Source: Toxoplasma gondii ME49 (Eukaryota > Apicomplexa > Conoidasida > Eucoccidiorida > Sarcocystidae). Taken from it: a DNA stretch of 64,000 nt. The DNA lies in the NCBI RefSeq assembly GCF_000006565.2, contig NC_031480.1:4437529-4501528 (forward strand), read 5' to 3'. Made by a program: the position numbers and the translations under genes. Under the pieces are notes generated by a model. The model had not been told where the DNA came from. It did not search any database and was given only the letters and a program-made list of their open reading frames with translations. Positions 34,801-44,763 of the stretch are shown in pieces (the stretch's first letter is position 1; the number at the start of each line of letters is the position of its first letter).

Positions 34801-34962
34801 GCTCGTGAAATGAGTGGTGGGCGCGCAACAGGCTGGAGAGCGTGAACATCGCCTAGCGGCGCTGTGTCTGTGCATGGCGGCGGCTGTAACCAGTTCGCCC
34901 TCCCAACCGCGCCACGTCGGGACGACGCAGAGATTCGCTTTCCCTTGTCGACACACCGCCAT
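31832..34962 (-). CDS. Type I membrane protein with MRH (mannose-6-phosphate receptor homology) domain
   Basis: Two exons in phase: 34962-33256 and 32938-31832, giving 937 residues. The join was chosen because exon 1 ends at ACG|GTAAGC and exon 2 begins after a clean TTTTCCTCGCAG. Seen: a hydrophobic segment at about 125-146 that can act as signal peptide or anchor; then a Cys-rich part (about 158-440) with VTYDLSPL, GWVCKAT, SAVFYAFNPC, YEPACPAQ, RIECN, CQQLDLCHFEM and AGCP, the pattern of MRH domains; a helical linker rich in Ala and Gln; a single membrane segment at about 613-632 (LLLRVSLCAVIIFVAYW); and a cytosolic tail of about 300 residues rich in Ser, Pro and Glu. Known: MRH domains bind N-glycans in cargo receptors, glucosidase II beta and Atg27. 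I infer a Golgi or endosomal receptor-like role. The start could instead be the ATG at 34875, nearer the signal. Confidence 0.75.
33965..33978. promoter_or_regulatory. GGTGT-N4-ACACC dyad (copy inside MRH exon 1)
   Basis: GGTGTCGGTACACC lies in coding sequence of the MRH protein, where it encodes part of GVPT. It is one of five copies in the window. Confidence 0.3.
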
Positions 34963-37900
34963 GATTTCGCTCAAGAAGAAACTCCAGCTGAGCACCTCGG
35001 GAAAATCGGAACTCGCAGAGATGTCTGTACCATTTGGAGGGAGGTTGAGGATGGTTGTCGAGTGCGGGTTCACGAAGCAGAGACGCGCGAATGAGTCATC
35101 TGATGACTACGTGCAAATGGACGGAAGATGTTGCACAGGCGAAAGTTGACAAAGGCTTCGTCGAGGGCTAAAACACGTGCGTTCTTTTGAGGAAACGAAT
35201 TCCCTGTCTCGCGAGGAAGACCCGCGGAAACGGCCGCTTCACGCGCTCGGAGAGCGTGTCGGTCGAATCCGTGTTTCTGAAGAGTTCAAACGAAGTCGTT
35301 TCGCTTTTTAAAGAGCAAAGAAAAGGAAGCGGGTCTTGCTTCTCGCGACACGTGACTCTTTTGCGAGAGGAACTTTGTCTTCACCCGCTCCCCCCTTTCG
35401 CGACGAAGAGGCCGCCCACCACTGAGGTCAGCTAGCCGTGGGTCGAGGGCTGTTTAAGAAGACGAAAAGAAAGAGTCGTTCCGATTTGCACTTCCTTCCC
35501 ATCTTCGCGGAACTCTCCTTTACTTTTTTTATTGAAGTCAAGGTGTTTTCCACTCTCCACTTCAGACGCCTTCCCCAGTTTTCTCCAGAGGGTCCACCCG
35601 CACGAGTGTGAGTCACTCGCACTGCGCCCTTGCGAGTTGGCTGCGTGTCACCGGAGGACACGCGGGGTGACCGCCATCGCAGCGATTTTCAGCTTTTTCT
35701 TTGAAACGGTTTCAGGGGAACTGGCTGATCTTTTCTCCAGAGAAAAGCAGCGCAGGAGAACTGAGTTCTCTAACGCTCGAAGAGTTCCGCAACAGCAGCA
35801 CGTTCTGCGACCTTTGGGAGTGCGCAGCGAAGTGACCCCTCAGGCCAGTCAGTGTCTGCGACGGAAAACACAGCAAACGCCGGCTTCAATTTTTTCGCCG
35901 CGAAGCCTTTGAGTTCCTTCCCTCCCTCCAAACCTGCTCGCCGCGATACATAGACTGGAGAGTTTTAATAAAATTTTTTAATGAGGCACCGTCTTCAAGA
36001 GGAATCTTGGGGGCTTGCAGTTGAAAAAATCATTCTGTGAAATTGGGAGGCGGGTGGAGCACGCGTTTGAGAGTTGCGCAAGTTGCTTCTCTGCGCACAG
36101 TCCGAAAAAGGAAACATGCAGAAGGAACGAACGTGAATTCCATGGGGGAAATCTTTTCTCGAGTTGACCGGCACAACTCGACAGGTCGCAGGCGCTGAAC
36201 GGGACGCACGACTTCGGCGGCGACCGATTGTAGCACACTGCTAGATACAACTATTTGACAGATAAAGAGAGGTCGAGAGAGGGCTGATGTGCAAGAGTTC
36301 GAAAGCGAAGAGAAGAAGAAACGTGTACTAGCCACCGAGAGTGTAAATCAGCGTAAGTGTGAGATCGGGACACAGCAAATACTGCGTGGTACTCGAAATT
36401 CGATTCCAGGGATAACGATGCATTCTTCGCTTAGCAAGCGCTCATGAGTAGATAGATGCATCAGCAGCCAACTGAATTTTTCTTAGCGCCACGGAGGCAC
36501 ATCCTAAGACAGAGAGAGCCGCGTAATGCAGAACGGTTAGGTAATCTGGAACATCGGGGTGACAAAAACTCTTTAAGCAGCTGTCCTCACATCGCGTGCA
36601 CGCGACAACGTCGGCAGGAACAGGCTTTTCCCTGCTACAGGCTGGAGGTGGACATGTATTTCTGCTGCGTCGTCGACAACAGACATTTTCGATGTCTTTC
36701 TGCAGTCTTGAGGACCCCGATACCGTCAAATCCCAGTGCATGGTTCACATGGAAACTCTGCAGAGGCACATAGGTGACGTGCGCTTCTGGTACGAAGCCA
36801 GTCGGTACTCTCAATGGTGCAGGGATGTGTGACCAGTGGGTAGCACATTTAAAGTTTTTTTTGTTATCTGTGTTGAACTGCGGTACAAGTCTGACGTCCT
36901 CTCCATGTCGGTATTCTCTGCTCTGCTTCTCGACGGCGACTTTCGACTTTGAAACAGATAGAAACAGCAGCCAGACCCACTCAAGTATGGTTGACGTTTT
37001 GCCATCAGCCATTAACGTAAGGGGACAAGAGGCAAATTTAAGAGAGCGGTTTCTACGCCTCCGAGGTTACTGCAACCTTCCAGATGTAAGTAGAAGACAC
37101 GCAAAGAAAAAAACGACTGCATTGCAAACTCCGAAGGGCCAGATGAAGAAAGCAACGGTCGAACTCGTAGACTTTCTGCATGTCCACGCCAGGAGAGTAA
37201 GGAAAGTGGAACAGTGTGAAGGACTGGCTTGCAGTGTTAAGAGAAGCCGTGTTCCTATTCACCACACAGGCACTGAAATCGCAAAAAACCAGGTGATTCC
37301 CGTTGCGCAACTGTTTCGCGGGTCGTCTTCTGAACTTTACAGCAGCACTGTGCTCTACAGAGTATATCGGGCATTCGACCGACCTTCCTGCGACAGATAA
37401 ACAGGTCTTGGATTAGCAGGTTTTCTGTGACGGGCAAAATTCGGCATCAGCCGCAATTAGACGCTGTATACTTCGAGGGAAGCGAAGGCAATCAAATGCT
37501 GCATGCGGCTTCAAGGCTGGTCGTCAGAAGTGGCTAGAGAGAGATGCGTTCATTCCTCAGGAGCGCGGTGTTCTTTCCGCATTCCTTCCGTGTGTTTTTG
37601 GCAGTTGCCAAGCCTCAGCAGCTTCGCCGTGCACGCTAATCCAGGCAACCAAGAGCAGCTGAAGAACGACAATTCCAGCCATGCAACCCTCATGTCATGC
37701 GAAGTAGAAACGCTTTGCAGTCCACCCCGCGGATTTCCGCCATCAGGACTGCTGAAAAACTTGCAGACCTCCCGACAAAGACCTTGATACTCTGTTCGAA
37801 GTTTCCGCGGTAAAAACCTGTGAAGTGCACTTGCACAGAAAGGGCGCTGGCTGCTGAATCACTCAGGCAGCCTCGCGGCTGGGGTGGTAAAAACAGACCG

Positions 37901-38424
37901 ACAGACACCGCAACTCTGACATAGCCCACGGCGCGCTACGAAGAAGTTGCGTTCATGCATTCTGCGCATCGTCCACACGACGAAAACGTTTCTGGTCCGT
38001 CAAACAGGGAAGAACGCGGCAAAGACGCTCCGAAATCGCAGGTGTCTTGACAAACCCACGGGAAAAAGAATTCACGAGTGCCACACGCTCTGACCGCGAC
38101 AACGCATTCTACACGGAACCGACGAGACAAGGAAAAAACAAGCGCGCCTGCAGAAAGGGTCTCTCTCGGGGGAAATGTGTTTAGAAAACGCGCATCCCTT
38201 GCTCGACTGCACATCTGCAGAAATCTCCCCGCATGCAGTCGCGGAACCAGGGCGCCTCGTCTCTCCGAATCTGCTTTCCACGTGAAGACGAGTTTTCTTC
38301 AGCGCTCCCTGTGAACTTCCTGTTTCTCCCGCCCCGACGAAAGCTGCTGCGTCTCCCGGCCGCTCTGCTCTCAAAAACTCTTTGCCTTCGGAGCCTCGAG
38401 AGAACAACTGAAACGTGGAGTTTC
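34963..38424. other. Region between hydrolase 3' end and MRH gene start
   Basis: This 3.5 kb should hold the MRH promoter and the hydrolase 3' UTR. It lacks (TA)n tracts. A possible first exon of an unknown plus-strand gene is listed at 36988. Otherwise I see only scattered open frames without a match. Confidence 0.45.
36988..37086 (+). CDS. Possible first exon of an unknown gene
   Basis: An ATG at 36988 opens 33 codons reading MVDVLPSAINVRGQ and then a basic, leucine-containing segment, ending at GAT|GTAAGT, a near-perfect donor. The frame also stays open past the donor to 37400. No family is recognised and the next exon is not identified. It may be chance. Confidence 0.18.
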
Positions 38425-39378
38425 TCAATGAGAAAACGGAGACTTCCACCGACGGACTCGCGTTGCAGAGAACTTCTCGATGAACTGGAAAATGACGTCG
38501 CACAGAAGGGGGTCGTAGTCCGGACCCTGGACGCAACGAAAAAGAGACAGACAAGAGGACTACGCGAAAGGAGAGAAACTGCCGGACAGCAGAACGGTTT
38601 CGAGCAACGCCGCAGCACACAGACAGCGACCTCGCATGCCGCAGCGCAGAAGGAACTGTCGAACAGCACGAACTCAGGTAATCCAGAAGATCTGTCAGAT
38701 TTGTACTCCACACCCAAGTCCTCGCCCTTCCGCAGATGTATTTCCCGGGAGAAGGCAGATAAAAGAAAGAAGCCTGGGAGAGAAAAAACGAAAATTCGAG
38801 AGTGAAAGCGACAGAGGATACGCGAGCAAAGGTGCATGCACAGAGAAAGTCGGCAGGACACCAAGTTCCACACGTATATGCGTAGGTGTGTATGCAGTGT
38901 GTCAGCGTACTTATGAATTTGATGTGAAAAAAGTACACGAAGACTCAACAAAAACGGACAGCTCTGAGAGAAAACAACACCTGCTGAACCTAGAGAGAGG
39001 AACGTTGAGCGCACACACACCTCGGAACCAAATAACATCAAGAGCGAAACGCCACCAATCTGTGTGAAAAATCTTGTCTCTCACCTCCAAGTCAAAGTGC
39101 CCGACATCCTCGACGATCAGCTTCTCCTTCGGCTCTGCCGCTCTTGTGAAAAACACAAAAACCGACTATCAAACACGCACGCGGTGAATGCGCGACCTGC
39201 GACGTCCACCTATCGAAGCGCCTACATTCCCACCCAGGACGACCGGGGAAGACACAGCGAGAAGAAAAAGGTCTCTGAAAAGAAATCTAAAACATGCATA
39301 AAGGAATGTGGTCGATGCAGAGAGTTCTACACATATGTCCATACACATAGTTTAGCACATGCATATTATAGCCTGTGC

Positions 39379-39410
<32 letters not shown>

Positions 39411-40762
39411 TTACGGGCAGGGAGACACGCATTTCGTGGAGAACATCACGACGAGTGTACAAACCGGTGGATGAGGACCCGACTGGAGAGCGAAGCAGCT
39501 GGCCTAGGAGAGAGAGAAAAGCGTTCCAGTTGTTTGAAGAGCGGGATGCCTACTTGTTGAAGAAATGTTCAAAGGTGGAAGTTGACGTGAAGCCATCTCC
39601 GCCTCCGTGAATGAACAGCTTCGGTTTGGGGCTCTCTAGAATGCTTTGAAAGTGGCGACTGCATGCAGAAAAAGGACGAAATCAGGAGTTCCGAGCACTT
39701 TCGAATACTCTCGCGAGGACTGGCTAGTCACGAGACCGCGAAGAATTCGCACAGGCAGTCCCACACTTTTTCTCAAGGGAGAAAAATCTAATTCTCCAGA
39801 GCACACGCACGGCGACGCAGAGAACATTAGAATTCCAGGCACCTAAAGGCATACGTTCACAAATATACACCCGCAAAAGTCGATCAAAAGTCATACAAAT
39901 ATATCCATCCAACGTGCTAGCTACGCATGGATGCGTCTTGAATACTTCTAGGTGCCGGTCTATACACATACATATACACATCTCCCTATATGCATCTACC
40001 TATATACATATATATATACATATATACATACATATATATATACATATAAATATATATATGTATATCTACGTCCATCTACGTATATACATGAGTATAGACC
40101 ACTTGATAGAAGTGAGAGGAAGGGCAATGCTACGCCATCTAAGTTAGAGGTCGTACAGACGAGTGTCAGAAGAGAGGAACGCGTGGAGGACGCGGTGGGG
40201 TCCGCCACGAGGCCAGACAAGTCTACCTGAAGAGCAGCGACGCGAAGAAGCCGAATGTGTAGCCTATGCCCACCCACCCCTTGACTTCGGGGACGAGAGG
40301 CACAGCGCTCCCTGCGCAACAGCAGCACAGGAAACCGAGATCGGAGAAACGGAGAGAAGGAGTGAAGAGAGGAGAACGCAAGCACTCACAGACAGCAGCG
40401 CAACGACCGCGGCGTCATGGAGCAGAGAACAGGCAGACGCAGGAGCAAAAAAAAGAAGGGAAAACGAAAAAAGGAGAAAAGTCTTCCAGATCTCACCGCT
40501 GATAGCAGCTCCCGCAGAAGTCCCAATGAGGAAAATCGTTCTTGCGTCGAGATTATTCTTTGCCCATTCGCACACCGCCACAGTGTCTTTCACCTCCGAA
40601 CTCCCTGTGAGGGTCGCTCTGACACAAGCAAAGATGGAGAAACACACAACTGTCCACTGACATCACCTCACATATTTACAGATACACCTGTGAGTCTATA
40701 TCTACACGTATACAGAGCTAGCCACGTTTGCGCCTATCTCCTCACATACATATACATACATA

Positions 40763-40800
<38 letters not shown>

Positions 40801-43026
40801 GAGACAAAGTAATACATTTGTCTGTGCACCTCTTTATCGAGACAACTTCATCTGTACATACGTATGTGAGTGCCAATCTACGTAAACATAGATTTATGTG
40901 TCTGTGTCTACCTGTCGATGATCTGTATCAGGTCGCTCTAGGCAAATCGTTCCGTCGACGTGTAGGTATCTTTGCATTGAACCGGACTTCTTTGTCCTTT
41001 TCTGTAGCTGTTCATCACTCTCTCTCTCCACCTTGTGGTGTCTGCTTCTCGAATTGTCTCCCGTCTGGAGCGTCTCTGCTTTCTGAGTCTTTCACAAGTA
41101 GCCTTCTCAGCGAAGGTGCAGTTCTCTGCCTTCCTCCGCTTTCGGAAGACGCGTGCGTTTAGAGCGTTCCTTTGGTGCATTTGTGCATGTCCGCTACACC
41201 ACGGTTTAGCGCTCAGGGTCGGAGTTCGACATCGGACTTCTCCAAGTTCTCTTTGCTCACCTTCCGCCGGAGGTTCCGGCGCCTCGCAGGTCGAACGTGA
41301 TGCACGGTATTCCTCGACTGGCGAGAATGCGCGCCTTCCCATCGACCAAGAACCTGGCAGACACCCAAGAGAAACAGAACCAGGACTGCTGCGAACGAGA
41401 CGAGACGCTCGGAAGAGAACGGCGGAGACGCAGCGAAGAGACACGGCGAGGAACGAGCCGAAGGAGACATAAAGAAGAACCACCCGTGATAGACGCGGCA
41501 GAAAGAGAGAAGGGCGCGAAAGAAGAAGGTGGAGCTGAGACAATTGGAGAAGAAGAGAGACGAGGGGGAAAGCAGAGATAAAAACGTCTGCCTCCATTCT
41601 CGAGCTCACCTTCGGCCACCCATCAGAGAGTACTGGTGCACAAAAACTGCGATTGGAGAAGCCCCAAGTCTCAAATGACGAAACTTTCCATCTTCAGCCA
41701 GTTCATCACGCGGCTTGCTCTCCCCCTTCTCTGCGGTCTCTGTCACTCCTTCTCTCGAGGAAGAAGAGTGAGGCTGAGAAACAGGAGACAGCGAGTGCGT
41801 GTGTCGGAGCGAGTTTTGCTCGGAAGAGTCTCCTGCGAAGGACGAGCGAGAAAGCTCAGAAACGACCATCGACTCCGACACCCAGAGAACGCCGTCCAGC
41901 CTGACGCCGCTGCCGGCTAGGCTGCAGGTCGTGAACGGCAGACTGAGCAATCTGCGGCAACAAAGAGAATACACTGGCCACTGTCTTGGATTGAACGTCG
42001 ACGCAGACGCAGAAGGAAGAAGAGAGATAACGCGACTCTGAGAAACCGCGAAACACGATCGCCGAAAACGCCAACAGCGACTCAGCGCGTGCTGTCGCTA
42101 CACCTGAGCAGACGCGGGCGAATGCACGACACACATGCGCGAGGTTTTTTTCCGGATCAGGACGAGACGCAAAACGAGCTTCCAGATCTTGGCAAAGACA
42201 TGCGAATAAGAAGGTCGTAAAGTGAAGAAAGATGTGGCTGGATCCAGTTGTTTGAGACAAAGAGCAGAGAGAGAAAAACATGTAGACACATGCAGGGGCG
42301 CATACGCAGGGAAGCTTGACAGGATGCACAGAAACTTAATAGAGATCCTCAGATAGAGAGGCAGGCAGAGAGACAGACAGAGAGCGAGAGACCGATAGAT
42401 CGATCGACAGAGACGTAGAGAGTTAGATCCATAGATACAGAGGGGATCGGGGATATCGAGATACATCGAAACTTAGAGAGAGACACAGAAAGCTACACAG
42501 GTACAGACACATAGATGTCGAAGGGAGAAACAGACGCAGATAGAAGTGATCCATAGACATAACCGATAGGTATATGGACAGTTGGAGAAAACGCGTGTGT
42601 TCTGGATGAAGCCTGATGCCTTGAGAGGAAAAAGAAACGAACACTTAGGGATTTCGCCTTTTCTCTGAGGTGTACGTACGGCACACGTTGTCGGCCGGAA
42701 TGGAGTCCCGACTCGGACGTCGAGGATCGACTCTGAGCCTTTCCTGATGACAAGCGCCTCCCTCTGCGTTTCGCATGTGCAAGCGGTTCCCTCCGGTGGT
42801 TTTCCTCAGCTTCTTCTTTCTCGCCTTCGTTCCCTGAATCTTCCTTTTTCACATCTCCCTCTTTCACCTCTTCCTTCCTTGCATCTCCTTTCTTCTCGCC
42901 TTCTGGCAACCCCCGAGTCATCGTGTTGCTGTGCTTGGAAGACAAGGAGTCGCCAGCTTCGTCTCCTCCACTTTCCTTTTCGCCGAAGAGGAAGTCGGAA
43001 GCCTCTCCGGGCGACAGAGAGCCCAT
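38425..43026 (-). CDS. Alpha/beta hydrolase, plant-type serine hydrolase
   Basis: Eight exons in phase: 43026-42680, 41921-41610, 41353-41261, 40618-40497, 40311-40227, 39643-39554, 39142-39085, 38526-38425, giving 402 residues. Seen: a charged N-terminal tail of about 115 residues; SGVRLDGVLWV; oxyanion motif VHQYSLMGG (about 209-217); ITFDLRGAGTSGGR; nucleophile elbow GTSAGA (Ser about 283); WVGIGYTFGFFASLLF; acid motif FIHGGGDGFTS (Asp about 335); and DVGHFDLEGPDYDPL with the catalytic His at about 365. The full triad is present. This order and the motifs FDLRGAGTS, GY.FG..AS.LF and PKPKLF match a hydrolase family I know mainly from plants, algae and bacteria. No signal peptide is evident. 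The substrate is unknown. Introns 3, 5 and 6 hold (TA)n tracts. Confidence 0.88.
39385..40799. repeat. (TA)n microsatellites in hydrolase introns 3, 5 and 6
   Basis: Runs of TA and TACATATA lie at about 39385-39411 (intron 6), 39999-40086 (intron 5) and 40762-40799 (intron 3). All avoid the exons between them. Confidence 0.85.
42340..42500. repeat. Degenerate GACAGAGA/GATAGA repeats in hydrolase intron 1
   Basis: A purine-rich stretch made of AGACAGAGAG and GATAGATCGA-like units fills part of the first hydrolase intron. It is not a perfect tandem array. Confidence 0.6.
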
Positions 43027-44032
43027 CGCGACGACCTTGGAAAAGAAGAAAAAAGGAGAAAAAAGAAAAAGAAGAAAAAACGAAAACGGATAGGACGAAA
43101 ATGAGAAACGGGGAAGACGATGGGGGCAAGGCAGCGGCCAACGTGCGGAAGAAAGAAAACAGAAGACGCAATGTCCTGAACTGCATGCACTGGAGAGGAA
43201 AAGGGTGAGGCAAAAAAAGTGACTTCTTTCAAAAAACAATGTATTCACAAACAAACGAACTCGACACAGAGACAGAAACGGATATATATATATATATATA
43301 TATATATGTATACATATATATATATATATACAGGGTTTAAGCTCGGTGGTGGAAGAGAGAAACACCCGGGGCAAGACGGAGAGACAAAGACGTATCAGTA
43401 TCTGCTCATGTCTCAGTTTCTGTAGATCCGCATGTGCACATAGCTGTGTATATGTTTTTGATTCGGCATACGTCCGTGCATAACTTTATGCACAATTCAC
43501 ATATATATATATATATATATATATGGAATCATGGATTTCCCTTTCTCTCCCTCGAGGTCTTTCGGCCGTTGGGACCAGCTGTTTGAGAAGTGTAGAAGGA
43601 AATAGGTGTGTCGAAGAAAACAGTGTGAAGAAGGGTGCGTTTCTGCTACGTCTTTTCATGGCTTGTCGACTCCGCGCGGGATGCCGAAGAGGCGGGAGCC
43701 GCCGCGACAAAAGCCGGAAGGCAACACCATAAAAGAAAAAGGAACGGAACGCGAGCGAGGAAGAAAGCTGGCAGGTGGGGGAAAAAAGGAAGAAAACTCG
43801 AGAGGAGAACGCGCGTCACCGCAGGGTGTCGGAGGGAGTCCTTTTCTAGCTCGCTGGCAGCCGGGAGTCGATACACCCCCGAGGGACTTGGGTGTGGATC
43901 CGCAAAGAACGACGCAGAAGAGGAAGAACTTCGGAAAGTTTTCTCCGTTTATTGCACGCGACGATGCAAGGGCAAAGGAAAGAAATAAAAACCGAGGCAC
44001 CGAAGGAACGAAAAGCGAAAGCAGAGGCAGCA
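43027..44032. promoter_or_regulatory. Divergent intergenic region
   Basis: The hydrolase runs left and the possible small gene runs right from here, so the roughly 1 kb between them would be a shared or back-to-back promoter region. It contains (TA)n tracts at about 43282-43334 and 43500-43524. No defined core promoter element can be called. Confidence 0.4.
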
Positions 44033-44763
44033 ATGGCGGTGGCGAGAGTCACTCGCGGAGACATCAGAACCTGTCCTCAAGATGCCAGTGAAGAAGCAGC
44101 GCGCAAAGAGAAAATACACGAGAAAAGCCGACGCGAGAGACAGAGACGAGGGAAACGGATTAAAACGCGAGAGAAAAGAAAAAGAAGAAAAGAGGAAGAA
44201 AACACGGAGGGCATCACAACCGCGTCGCCGCCCGTGGGTTTCGAGCGACCTCTCCCGATGTCGTGTATGTCCATCAACTTCAGGTACTTGACAGTTTGCG
44301 CCGAGTCAGAACGCGTTTTCTTCCCTTTTCTGGTGTTCTCTTTCTCTTCCTTTTTGTCGTCCTTCTTCTCCCGGTTTTCCACGTTTCCTCAGGACCCAGA
44401 ACTTTCTCCGTCTCGTGTTCGTGCTCTTCCTCGCTCTTCAGCAGGAGTTTTTCTCTCCTCGTTGGTCTCTCGCTCTCCATCTTTCTCCTCGCTCTACTGC
44501 TCTGTCTCTCTCTGTCTTGTCTTGCGCTCTCTCTGTCTCTGTTCACCTCTCGTCGTCTCCCTCTTCTCGTTCTTCTCCTGTGTCTCCCCGTGTCTCCGCG
44601 CTTCTTTCTGTCTCCTGGGTTTTCTCTCTCTTCTCGCACCACGCTGTCTTTTCTTGTTCGCTCCGTGTCTCTGTTTCGCACTGTCTCTTCCTCGCTTTCC
44701 ACTTGTCTCCTCATCTCCAGTTCGAGCGACTCTTCAGGCCTAGAGGACTTCGTGTATGGGTGA
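44033..44763 (+). CDS. Possible small basic protein, unknown
   Basis: Two exons are proposed: 44033-44282, ending CTTCAG|GTACTT, and 44719-44763 after a long pyrimidine-rich intron with acceptor TCTCCAG. The joined frame gives about 97 residues: an N-terminal MAVARVTRGDI, a Lys/Arg/Glu-rich middle, then PPVGFERPLPMSCMSINF and a Ser/Asp-rich acidic end finishing VYG. The pyrimidine bias of 44283-44718 is like that of other plus-strand introns here, which supports the strand. A second frame starting at the ATG at 44082 also passes through the same splice and ends earlier, so the frame is not certain. I do not recognise the family. Confidence 0.33.
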
